Of a DNA stretch of 64,000 nucleotides, positions 57,020 to 64,000 are shown one piece after another. Source of the stretch: Pseudohongiella sp. O18 (GTDB taxonomy: Bacteria > Pseudomonadota > Gammaproteobacteria > Pseudomonadales > Pseudohongiellaceae); the NCBI RefSeq assembly GCF_021729085.1, contig NZ_JAJSAR010000002.1, positions 682,001 to 746,000 on the forward strand, in the 5' to 3' direction. Under the pieces are notes generated by a model that saw only the letters and a program-made list of their open reading frames with translations, was not told where the DNA came from and searched no databases. Each line of letters starts with the position of its first letter. Position 1 is the first letter of the stretch. Made by a program: the position numbers and the translations under genes.

Positions 57020-57738
57020 TGCGTCAGATTGTACTGGATACAGAAACGACCGGCCTGGAAGCCTCCCAGGGACACCGGATCATCGAAATAGGTTGCGTTG
57101 AAGTTGAACATCGCAGGCTTACTGGCAATCACTATCACCAGTATGTCAGACCCGAGCGGGAAATTGACGAAGGTGCCCAGGAAGTGCACGGCATCAGCAA
57201 CGAATTTCTGGCTGACAAACCGGTGTTCTCCGAAATTGCTGATGAGTTTCTTGAATTTGTCCGTGGGGCAGAACTGCTGATACACAATGCCCCGTTCGAT
57301 ATTGGGTTCCTTGACGCGGAACTGGAGCGACTCGGCTCATCCTATGGGCGGATGGCAGATTATTGTCGCATTACCGATACATTGCAGCTGGCCCGGCGCA
57401 AACACCCCGGTCAGCGCAACAGTCTGGATGCCCTTTGTAAGCGCTACGAGGTCGATAACTCCCATCGTGAACTGCACGGCGCCTTGCTTGACTCCGAGAT
57501 ACTGGCCGACGTTTATCTACTGATGACCGGTGGTCAGACTGATCTGAGTCTGGCTGAAGAAGCCGCGTCAGAGAATGAAAGCGGCGCTACACAAGCTGTT
57601 CGCGTCAGCCGCGAAGGTCTGGCGCTGGCAGTTTCGCAGCCAACAGAGGCAGAGTGGCAGGCGCACCAGAAGCTTCTGGAACGCATCCAAAAGGCCAGTG
57701 GCGAGAATTGTGTGTGGCTTAGAGGCAAGTCCGACTGA
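57019..57738 (+). CDS. dnaQ: DNA polymerase III epsilon subunit (proofreading exonuclease)
   Basis: DnaQ is the 3'-5' proofreading subunit of the replicase. ExoI LDTETTGLEASQGHRIIEIG begins at residue 5, ExoII is LLIHNAPFDIGFLDAEL, and ExoIII is HRELHGALLDSEILADVYLL. These give the DEDDh active site. The 239 residues include the C-terminal segment that binds the alpha subunit. It starts at GTG 57019 in the rnhA stop codon and overlaps nudC by one base. Confidence 0.96.
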   Translation: MRQIVLDTETTGLEASQGHRIIEIGCVEVEHRRLTGNHYHQYVRPEREIDEGAQEVHGISNEFLADKPVFSEIADEFLEFVRGAELLIHNAPFDIGFLDAELERLGSSYGRMADYCRITDTLQLARRKHPGQRNSLDALCKRYEVDNSHRELHGALLDSEILADVYLLMTGGQTDLSLAEEAASENESGATQAVRVSREGLALAVSQPTEAEWQAHQKLLERIQKASGENCVWLRGKSD

Positions 57739-58523
57739 TGCCTGCTGCCGTCATCCTTTTTCACGAAGGCAGTGTTCTGCTGAACAATGGGCGTCCTCTC
57801 TGGAATCCAGATGTACTTAACCGCCCTGATGTTGTGCTTCGCGCCCTGTTGCCGGTGGCCGATGAGACCGGAGGCGCAGGTGTTTACCAGGTTGCGGTGC
57901 TTGACTCCCTCAAACCATTCCCCAGTATTGAACCGGTCGGCGTGCGCCAGTTTTTGCTGGAGTCAGGCTTTGATTCATTTTCGGTTGTGGGTCGTGCCAG
58001 TCAACTTGTAAATTGGTACATCATGCACCGCTACTGTGGCGCCTGCGGACATCAGACAGAATTGGCGGAAGCTGCCAACCGGGTGTTGTGCACTGCCTGT
58101 GGCAAGGAATACTACCCCCGCATTAATCCCTGCATTATTGTTCTGATTACCCGTGGCGACAATATTCTGCTGGCCAGAAGCAGTCGGCGCGGCACTGATT
58201 TTTACAGCTGTCTGGCCGGTTTTATCGAGCCAGGGGAGAGTGCAGAGCAGGCGGTAAGGCGGGAAGTCTTCGAAGAGGTCGGCCTGCAGGTTACCAATAT
58301 TCGATACACCGGCAGTCAGCCGTGGCCGTTTCCGTCTCAGTTAATGCTTGGCTTTTACGCTGATTACCTGGATGGCGAAATTAACCCCGATCCGGACGAA
58401 ATTGCTGATGCCGATTGGTATGCTGTTGATCAGCTACCGAAGGTACCTTCCCCGCGCATAAGCATTGCCGGGCAATTGATAGAGACGTATGTGGAATCGG
58501 CGCTGAACAACAGCGCTCGTTGA
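57738..58523 (+). CDS. nudC: NAD(+)/NADH pyrophosphatase NudC
   Basis: NudC hydrolyses NAD(H), and in E. coli it removes NAD caps from RNA. The zinc site is formed by CGACGHQ and CTACGKEYYPR. The Nudix box GFIEPGESAEQAVRREVFEEVG is complete. The NudC-specific SQPWPFPSQLMLGF follows it. The protein is 261 residues long. It shares one base with the dnaQ stop, so it is translationally coupled to dnaQ. sohB begins 16 bases downstream. Confidence 0.94.
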   Translation: MPAAVILFHEGSVLLNNGRPLWNPDVLNRPDVVLRALLPVADETGGAGVYQVAVLDSLKPFPSIEPVGVRQFLLESGFDSFSVVGRASQLVNWYIMHRYCGACGHQTELAEAANRVLCTACGKEYYPRINPCIIVLITRGDNILLARSSRRGTDFYSCLAGFIEPGESAEQAVRREVFEEVGLQVTNIRYTGSQPWPFPSQLMLGFYADYLDGEINPDPDEIADADWYAVDQLPKVPSPRISIAGQLIETYVESALNNSAR

Positions 58524-58539
58524 AAGGAGAGTGTAAATC

Positions 58540-59586
58540 TTGGAATACTTTGTTGAATACCTGATGTTTCTTGCGAGGGCGGTAACCATCGTCGTGGCCA
58601 TTTTTGCGGTGGTAAGCATTCTTGTCGCTGCCGGTCAGCGCAACCGTCGCCAGGTGAACCGCGGCAGTATTTCTGTGATTCACCTGAACAAAGAAATTGA
58701 AGACCTGAAAGAGAGTCTGCAGCGCGTGATTCTGGACAAGTTCATGCTTAAAAAGCTGTTGAAGGCGCAGAAGAAAAAAGACAAAGAAGAGGCGCGCAGA
58801 CTGAAGGGTGAGCAATCCAGTGAGCAGCGAAAAAAACGCATTTATGTTCTGAGTTTTAACGGTGACATGGAAGCAAACGAGGTGGAATCCCTGCGGCAGG
58901 AAGTGACGGCTGTGTTGACCATGGCAGAGTCAAATGACGAAGTCATGTTGCGACTGGAGAGCCCGGGTGGCATGGTGCATGCCTACGGACTGGCGGCGTC
59001 GCAGTTGCTCAGACTTAAGCAGAGCAATATCCCGCTCACCATCTGCGTAGACAAAGTTGCCGCTAGCGGCGGTTACATGATGGCGTGTCTGGCAGATCGG
59101 CTGCTGGCAGCGCCGTTTGCCATCATTGGCTCGATAGGCGTGCTGGTGCAGATGCCGAACATCCACAGGCTGTTGAAGAAAAACGATGTTGATTTCGAGA
59201 TGATCACGGCTGGTGAATACAAGCGGACTCTGACTCCGTTCACTGAGGTGACTGAAAAAGGGCGCGAAAAGGTCAAGCAGGATGTTGAAGAGATGCATGG
59301 CCTGTTCAAGGACTGGGTTCAACGCTACCGTCCCGTCGTAGACATTGATCAAATCTCCACGGGAGAGACCTGGGTAGGCATGCAGGCTCATGACCGCAAA
59401 ATGGTTGATGACATCGGAACCAGCGATGACTTTATTGTCCAGTCCTGCGAGGCTGCTGATGTCTACGAGGTCTGTTATGAGATACGTGTGCCGCTGGGCG
59501 AAAAAATTGGTGGGGTGCTGCAGCGGGCCATGGACAAGACTTTACTGAACTGGTGGCAACGCCTGCGCACGCCGCAGCAATTCTGA
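58540..59586 (+). CDS. sohB: Inner-membrane serine protease SohB
   Basis: A 348-residue member of the S49 (SppA) family. One N-terminal helix (about residues 10-30) anchors it, then a coiled Lys/Glu-rich linker (KKLLKAQKKKDKEEARRLK) leads to the protease domain. The Ser nucleophile is in VAASGGYMMACLAD. The oxyanion and general-base region is IIGSIGVLVQMPNIHRLL, and the lysine in TAGEYKRTLTP is also family-typical. The start TTG 58540 has AGGAGAG upstream. Its physiological substrates are not known. Confidence 0.92.
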   Translation: MEYFVEYLMFLARAVTIVVAIFAVVSILVAAGQRNRRQVNRGSISVIHLNKEIEDLKESLQRVILDKFMLKKLLKAQKKKDKEEARRLKGEQSSEQRKKRIYVLSFNGDMEANEVESLRQEVTAVLTMAESNDEVMLRLESPGGMVHAYGLAASQLLRLKQSNIPLTICVDKVAASGGYMMACLADRLLAAPFAIIGSIGVLVQMPNIHRLLKKNDVDFEMITAGEYKRTLTPFTEVTEKGREKVKQDVEEMHGLFKDWVQRYRPVVDIDQISTGETWVGMQAHDRKMVDDIGTSDDFIVQSCEAADVYEVCYEIRVPLGEKIGGVLQRAMDKTLLNWWQRLRTPQQF

Positions 59587-59626
59587 CTTTCATGCAACAC
59601 AAACTTCACGCGATACAGGATAGTTT

Positions 59627-60646
59627 ATGAAACTTGACCAGGAATCATTCAAAGCATTGCTTGTTACCGAACATGCCGGTGATGACGGCAAAAACCGATA
59701 CGAGTCGGCATTGGTTGATCGCAAGGTTGCGGAACTGCCTGCAGGTGATGTGCTGATTCGCGTGGCCTATTCGTCACTCAATTACAAAGACGCATTGTCG
59801 GCAGCAGGCAATAAAGGCGTGACGCGTAATTACCCTCATACACCGGGTATTGACGCGGCAGGCGTTGTGGCAGAGTCGGAGAACGAACACTTCAAGCCGG
59901 GTGATGAAGTGATTGTTATTGGATACGACCTGGGCATGAATACCGCGGGAGGATTTGGGCAATACATTCGTGTGCCAGCTGACTGGGTTGTGCCCAGACC
60001 GGCGGGTTTGAGCCTTCAGGAAAGCATGATCATCGGCACAGCTGGCTTTACCGCAGCTCTGTGCGTGGAAAAGCTGCTCCTCAACGGCGTAGATGCCGAC
60101 TCCGGTCCCGTTCTTGTAACGGGTGCCAGTGGCGGGGTAGGCAGTTTTGCGGTGGCTCTGCTTGCCCAGCTGGGCTTTTCTGTTACAGCCATGACCGGCT
60201 CCGGCCAGGCTGCTGATTTCCTGAAGGGTCTTGGCGCTACTGAAATTATAGGTCGGGAAGACTACGCCAGCCCCAACCCGCGGCCTTTGTTGAAGGAACA
60301 ATGGGGTGGGGCAGTCGATGCCGTTGGTGGTGACATCCTTTTTAATGTCGTTAAATCCCTGCGCTATGGTGGCAGTGTGGCCTGTTGTGGATTGGTCGCG
60401 TCACCCACATTTGATGCATCGGTATTTCCGTTTATTCTGCGAGGAGTGAACCTGCTGGGCATCGATTCGGTGAACCTGCCAATTTCTCACAAGCGACAGT
60501 TATGGAACAAGCTGGCTGCAAACTGGAAACCGGCGCAGCTGGCATCACTGCAAACCACGTTATCACTGGCGCAACTGTCCGATGCGCTCAAACAGGTTCT
60601 GGCGGGCAAGTCGACTGGTCGACTGGTTCTGGATCTGCAAGCCTAA
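59627..60646 (+). CDS. acuI: Zinc-free alcohol dehydrogenase-like reductase (YhdH/AcuI)
   Basis: A 339-residue MDR-family enzyme. SSLNYKDALSAAGNKGVTRNYPHTPGIDAAG and YDLGMNTAGGFGQYIRVPADW are typical of the YhdH/AcuI group, which reduces acryloyl-CoA with NADPH. The nucleotide site is VTGASGGVGSFAVALLAQLG near residue 165. AcuI protects against acryloyl-CoA formed, for example, from dimethylsulfoniopropionate, a use that is plausible for a marine bacterium but not shown here. Its 3' end overlaps the convergent DUF934 gene by four bases. Confidence 0.88.
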   Translation: MKLDQESFKALLVTEHAGDDGKNRYESALVDRKVAELPAGDVLIRVAYSSLNYKDALSAAGNKGVTRNYPHTPGIDAAGVVAESENEHFKPGDEVIVIGYDLGMNTAGGFGQYIRVPADWVVPRPAGLSLQESMIIGTAGFTAALCVEKLLLNGVDADSGPVLVTGASGGVGSFAVALLAQLGFSVTAMTGSGQAADFLKGLGATEIIGREDYASPNPRPLLKEQWGGAVDAVGGDILFNVVKSLRYGGSVACCGLVASPTFDASVFPFILRGVNLLGIDSVNLPISHKRQLWNKLAANWKPAQLASLQTTLSLAQLSDALKQVLAGKSTGRLVLDLQA

Positions 60647-61167
60647 CGGCGACGAAACAGGGGTTCAGGCTGGTCAATGCTGGCCTGATACCCGGTTTTG
60701 AAGTCGGCAAAGGCAGTCAGCATGATCTCGGCATCCTGATCAGCGCGTGGCATGAGGATGTTGAAACCACAGCGTTTCAGGAAGAAAACCTGGTCGCGCA
60801 GCACATCGCCTACCGCCATCAGGTCGCCTTTGTAACCCAGATTCTGACGGAGCGCGCGTGCAGTGCTGTAGCCGCGACCATCGCTGAAAACTGGAAAATT
60901 GACAGCAATCAGCGGGATATCATTAATATCAAATGCGGAGTCGACGATAAGCGAACCCGGCTTTTCATTACTGTCCAGCCATACCCCAGTCTGTCCCTTT
61001 CTGGCCTGCAGTGTGCTGCGTTCGGCCAGCCAGAAATCGAGTGGCACGATGATGGCTTGCTGCTCCATGTCCGCCAGCTCATCGACGCCAACCTCGGCCT
61101 CCAGAATTCTCCAGGAATTACTTACAACAGTCTGGTCTTTGATGATCCATTCAGATGATGCTGGCAT
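60643..61167 (-). CDS. DUF934 family protein linked to sulfite reductase
   Basis: A 174-residue protein with LIVDSAFDINDIPLIAVNFPVFSDGRGYSTARALR, GYKGDLMAVGDVLRDQVFFLKRCGFN and other DUF934 features. The family almost always lies beside cysI-type reductases and is presumed to support assimilatory sulfite or nitrite reduction, perhaps as an electron-transfer or assembly partner. The exact role is unknown. ATG 61167 is preferred; a TTG at 61182 would place it four bases after cysI. Both genes are on one transcript. Confidence 0.85.
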   Translation of the reverse strand: MPASSEWIIKDQTVVSNSWRILEAEVGVDELADMEQQAIIVPLDFWLAERSTLQARKGQTGVWLDSNEKPGSLIVDSAFDINDIPLIAVNFPVFSDGRGYSTARALRQNLGYKGDLMAVGDVLRDQVFFLKRCGFNILMPRADQDAEIMLTAFADFKTGYQASIDQPEPLFRRR

Positions 61168-61185
61168 GTTTTCAGTGTCCAATGA

Positions 61186-62865
61186 TTAAGCCTGGCGCGG
61201 CGCGCGTGAGTTGGATTTGTCGCCGTATAGTGCGGCCTTGAACGGATCCAGACCGATACGATTAAAGGTTTCGACAAATTCCTCACCACCACTTCGCTGC
61301 TGTTTATAGACCGATACGATCTTTTCTATCACATCCGGTATTTCATCCTGCGAGAAAGCCGGGCCGACAATCTTTCCCAGTGCGGTTTCGTTGCTGGCAG
61401 AACCACCGAGAGAAACCTGATAGAACTCCTCACCTTTTTTGTCTACACCCAGAATGCCGATGTTGCCGACATGGTGATGACCACAGGCATTCATGCAGCC
61501 TGATATGTTCAGAGACAATTTGCCAATCTCGCGCAGTTCGGCATGGCTGAATCGACGCTGGATCGACTCCGCTATCGGAATCGATTTGGCGTTGGCGAGT
61601 GCGCAGAAGTCACCGCCCGGGCAGCAGATCATGTCACTGAGCAGGCCAAGATTATCCGCCTGCAGGTCGTGAGTTTTCAGTGCCTGCCACAGGTCGTACA
61701 GCTTGTCCTGCTCAACATCGGCGAGTACCACGTTTTGCGTATGCGTGATGCGCATTTCACCAAAACTGTACTGATCAGCCAGATCGGCAATGAACTGCAT
61801 CTGTGCGGCGTCCAGATCCCCGGGGGCATAACCGGTCTTCTTCGCACAAATGGTGACAATGGCATAGCCGGGTCGTTTGTGCGCGCTGACATTCTGGTCG
61901 TGCCACGCTGCAAACATCACGTCGCCGCCAAGTGCCCGCTTCAGCAGCTCACTGCTGGCAGGCAGATCTTTGTAATCCGGGTCGTGGAAAAATCCGCGGC
62001 AACGTACCACTTCATCCTGAGTCAATGTCATAGGACCGTCCTTGACGGTCAGCCATTCAGCTTCGACCTTGTCCCGGAACTGCTCTACACCGGTTTCCCT
62101 GACCAGAATCTTGATGCGCGCTTTGTATTTGTTGTCACGGCGTCCTTCCTGGTTATAGACGCGCAGGATGGCATCAAGGTAACTCAGCAGATGTTGCTCC
62201 GGCAGGAAACTACGAATCTCACTGCCGATGACCGGGGTGCGACCCAGCCCGCCCCCAACCAGTACCCGAAAGCCCAGCTCGCCAGCTGCATTTCTGACCA
62301 TGTACAGACCAATATCATGGACTTGCGTGGCCGCCTGGTCGTGCCTGGTGCCACAGACTGCAATTTTGAACTTGCGCGGCAGGTAGGCAAACTCGGGGTG
62401 GAAGGTCGACCATTGTCTGATTATCTCGCAGTACGGGCGGGCATCAGTTATTTCGTCTGCCGATACACCTGCGAACTGGTCGGTGGTGGTATTGCGGATG
62501 CAGTTACCACTGGTCTGGATCGCGTGCATTTCCACTTCAGCCAGATGTTCGAGTATGTCCGGTACTTCCTCAAGATGAGGCCAGTTAAACTGAATATTCT
62601 GACGGGTTGTCAGGTGGCCGTAACCTTTATCGTAGTGATCGGCGATATAGGCCAGCTTGCGCATTTGTCGCGATGACAGCATGCCGTAAGGGATTGCGAT
62701 CCGCAGCATCGGTGCCAGGCGCTGAATGTATAGCCCGTTTTGAAGGCGTAATGGCAGGAATTCGGCATCCGACAACTGGCCAGCCAGGTATCTCTGCGTC
62801 TGGTCCCTGAATTGTGCTACACGATCAGCCAGCATCTGGTGATCATATTGGTCGTATCGATACAT
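61186..62865 (-). CDS. cysI: Nitrite/sulfite reductase hemoprotein
   Basis: A 559-residue assimilatory reductase that probably reduces sulfite to sulfide with a siroheme-4Fe4S centre. The cluster cysteines are CCPGGDFCAL and, 36 residues or so later, SGCMNACGHHHVG. The siroheme-binding repeats LTTRQNIQFNWPHLEE and MRITHTQNVVLADVE are present. It resembles the single-chain enzyme paired with DUF934 in pseudomonads rather than the NADPH-type CysI with CysJ. Ferredoxin (for example FdxA) is a possible donor, which is a guess. It runs toward the DUF934 gene. Confidence 0.9.
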   Translation of the reverse strand: MYRYDQYDHQMLADRVAQFRDQTQRYLAGQLSDAEFLPLRLQNGLYIQRLAPMLRIAIPYGMLSSRQMRKLAYIADHYDKGYGHLTTRQNIQFNWPHLEEVPDILEHLAEVEMHAIQTSGNCIRNTTTDQFAGVSADEITDARPYCEIIRQWSTFHPEFAYLPRKFKIAVCGTRHDQAATQVHDIGLYMVRNAAGELGFRVLVGGGLGRTPVIGSEIRSFLPEQHLLSYLDAILRVYNQEGRRDNKYKARIKILVRETGVEQFRDKVEAEWLTVKDGPMTLTQDEVVRCRGFFHDPDYKDLPASSELLKRALGGDVMFAAWHDQNVSAHKRPGYAIVTICAKKTGYAPGDLDAAQMQFIADLADQYSFGEMRITHTQNVVLADVEQDKLYDLWQALKTHDLQADNLGLLSDMICCPGGDFCALANAKSIPIAESIQRRFSHAELREIGKLSLNISGCMNACGHHHVGNIGILGVDKKGEEFYQVSLGGSASNETALGKIVGPAFSQDEIPDVIEKIVSVYKQQRSGGEEFVETFNRIGLDPFKAALYGDKSNSRAPRQA

Positions 62866-62989
62866 AATTCGAAACTGCTACGGAAAATTTGGGAGGGCAT
62901 TGTAATAAAAACAGGTATTGATTACCACCAGACGGAATATGGCGGTTTGTCATAACCGTATAACCAGAAGTGATTTTCGTGCAGATTAC

Positions 62990-63017
62990 TTGATTATCCG
63001 GGTAGATGAATTAAAAT
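62990..63017 (+). promoter_or_regulatory. Promoter upstream of the 43-residue membrane protein
   Basis: TTGATT (62990-62995) and TAAAAT (63012-63017) have a 16-base spacer. Initiation near 63024 would give a leader of about 54 bases with a GGTGAGG ribosome site before ATG 63078. It supports the small frame as a real gene. Confidence 0.5.
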
Positions 63018-63077
63018 GCGCTCGCGATTTTTACTGCGTAATTCACAGACAGCCCCTATACAAGCAGGTGAGGCCCC

Positions 63078-63209
63078 ATGACTGATCAAGCCAACAACAG
63101 CCATTACACTGAAGAAGAGTTGCAAGCCAACAGCCAGGTCGACGCAGTCGCCATTTTTGCCGCTGTTATCGTTATGGTCAGCCTGGTGATTTTCTTTGTA
63201 GCCAGCTGA
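63078..63209 (+). CDS. 43-residue single-pass membrane protein
   Basis: A short frame opening MTDQANNSHYTEEELQ, with a polar N-terminal half and one strong hydrophobic helix (AIFAAVIVMVSLVIFFVAS) at the C-terminus. It has a good GGTGAGG ribosome site and a plausible promoter upstream. It is convergent with the DUF2970 gene, 12 bases away. The topology suggests a small inner-membrane protein. I do not recognise the family and no function can be stated. Confidence 0.6.
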   Translation: MTDQANNSHYTEEELQANSQVDAVAIFAAVIVMVSLVIFFVAS

Positions 63210-63221
63210 TTCAGGCGTAAT

Positions 63222-63497
63222 TCACGCCAGCACCACCCGTACAACGACCACCAGAGTCAGCACAAACACTACGGTAAAAATGAGCGCGGCAGCGACAAAG
63301 CCCGAAATGGAGCCTTGTTCGAAGTCGCGCTCTTTGTTTTTGCGGCTTTGCACGCCAAAGCTGGCGGCGATCACACTGCTCATGGTTTGCCAGAAGCCAA
63401 GCTTCTTCCTGGCTGGCTGAGGCGCCTGGTTCTGTTCAGTGGTTCCTGGGCCTGAATGCTCATCAGAGCTGTAATCATCTGCAGTTTTATCAATCAT
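63222..63497 (-). CDS. DUF2970 family membrane protein
   Basis: A 91-residue protein. The DUF2970 core is FWQTMSSVIAASFGVQSRKNKERDFEQG (about residues 34-61), followed by one transmembrane helix rich in Val. The first 30 residues are polar and probably disordered. The start ATG 63497 has a perfect GGAGG ribosome site. The gene lies 23 bases downstream of metH on the same strand, a placement seen in related genomes. Function unknown. Confidence 0.88.
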   Translation of the reverse strand: MIDKTADDYSSDEHSGPGTTEQNQAPQPARKKLGFWQTMSSVIAASFGVQSRKNKERDFEQGSISGFVAAALIFTVVFVLTLVVVVRVVLA

Positions 63498-63520
63498 GGT
63501 TGCCTCCGATAACACCCCGC

Positions 63521-64000
63521 TTAATCCAGCAGATTGGGTGTCAGTAACTTACGGGCTGCTTCAACGGTAATTCCGCGGCGTTCAGCAAAATCCTCTACCT
63601 GGTCTTCATTGATCTTGCCCACGGAGAAATAGCGCGAATCCGGATGGGCAAAATAAAATCCACTGACCGCTGCTGCTGGTAGCATAGCGAAACTCTCGGT
63701 CAGAGACATCTCAATTGAATTGTTTATATCGAGCAGATCAAAGATGGCAACTTTGTCTGAGTGTTCAGGGCAGGCCGGATAACCTGGCGCGGGTCTGATA
63801 CCACGATACTTCTCGCGAATCAGGGCTTCGTTATCAAGGGTTTCGTCAGGGGCGTAGGCCCAGAATTCACGCCGCACTCGTTCATGCAGGTGTTCAGCGA
63901 AGGCCTCGGCGAGGCGATCCGCCAGGGCCTTGACCATAAGGGCGTTGTAGTCGTTATTTTCGGCCTGGTATTTGTCAGCCAGTTCCTGAGCGCCAAGTCC
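63521..64000 (-). CDS. metH: Methionine synthase (cobalamin-dependent), C-terminal part
   Basis: The frame is open from the window edge, so the N-terminal 1000 or so residues lie outside. The 159 residues present are the AdoMet-binding activation domain. The segment from [18 protein letters not shown] to [22 protein letters not shown] is nearly canonical, as are [30 protein letters not shown] and KLLTPNLLD at the end. The domain reactivates oxidised cob(II)alamin. The full enzyme transfers the methyl group of methyltetrahydrofolate to homocysteine. DUF2970 follows downstream. Confidence 0.96.
   Translation of the reverse strand, partial: GLGAQELADKYQAENNDYNALMVKALADRLAEAFAEHLHERVRREFWAYAPDETLDNEALIREKYRGIRPAPGYPACPEHSDKVAIFDLLDINNSIEMSLTESFAMLPAAAVSGFYFAHPDSRYFSVGKINEDQVEDFAERRGITVEAARKLLTPNLLD

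Noticed and set aside
61543-62676. 377-codon open frame antisense to the sulfite reductase gene
   Set aside because: The cysI frame is unmistakable with its cluster and siroheme motifs; the opposite frame has no motif, ribosome site or neighbours to support it.

Overview
The window is chromosomal DNA of a free-living, aerobic, Gram-negative gammaproteobacterium. Gene order decides this: dnaE-accA-tilS-pyrG-kdsA-eno-ftsB-ispD-ispF-truD-pcm-nlpD-rpoS, then fdxA/mutS, pncC-recA-recX, tig-clpP-clpX-lon-hupB-ppiD, gloB/methyltransferase/rnhA-dnaQ, and DUF934-cysI next to metH. This is the Pseudomonas/Oceanospirillales-like arrangement. GC content looks moderate, coding is dense, and there is an Mrp-type Na+/H+ antiporter operon, so a marine or halotolerant organism is likely (inference). 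I saw no rRNA, tRNA, insertion sequence, phage or CRISPR array.

Layout. 1-10021: housekeeping block for DNA replication (dnaE end), fatty-acid initiation, tRNA modification, CTP, KDO, glycolysis, division and isoprenoids, running on the plus strand with many 4-base overlaps. 10022-18630: DUF368 membrane protein, nlpD, an unusually short rpoS, fdxA and mutS on the minus strand, then pncC and the SOS-controlled recA-recX. 18599-22732: an accessory module of a lipoprotein truncated hemoglobin, a DUF3034 outer-membrane protein and an exported cupredoxin on the minus strand, divergent from a membrane class III nucleotide cyclase. 22742-32549: LPS/sugar genes, fadB without fadA, ttcA, yheU, tusA, a 5'-3' exonuclease, pdxB, an AlaA-type aminotransferase and msrB. 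32568-36573: poorly known genes, namely a beta-barrel, a glycine-motif protein, a DUF6502 protein, an alpha/beta-hydrolase that has lost its nucleophile, and a DUF6316 protein. Two 17-bp palindromes separate the DUF6502 and hydrolase genes.

36877-45374: the protein quality-control block tig-clpP-clpX-lon-hupB-ppiD, with a sigma32-like lon promoter and a clear intrinsic terminator after hupB. 45686-53073: a ten-gene Mrp-like operon in the order E-F-G-(DUF4040)-B-C-D1-D2-(118 aa protein)-D3, without a full-length MrpA. 53111-64000: mltD, gloB, methyltransferase, rnhA, dnaQ, nudC, sohB, acuI-like oxidoreductase, DUF934-sulfite reductase, a 43-residue membrane protein, DUF2970 and the C-terminus of metH.

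The items most deserving a second look are the cupredoxin/DUF3034/globin/cyclase module, the palindrome-controlled DUF6502-pseudohydrolase pair, the mutually exclusive hairpins that could mask the pyrG ribosome-binding site, the shortened RpoS, and the non-canonical Mrp operon. Starts were chosen by ribosome-binding site and family N-termini; where they are uncertain the entry says so.
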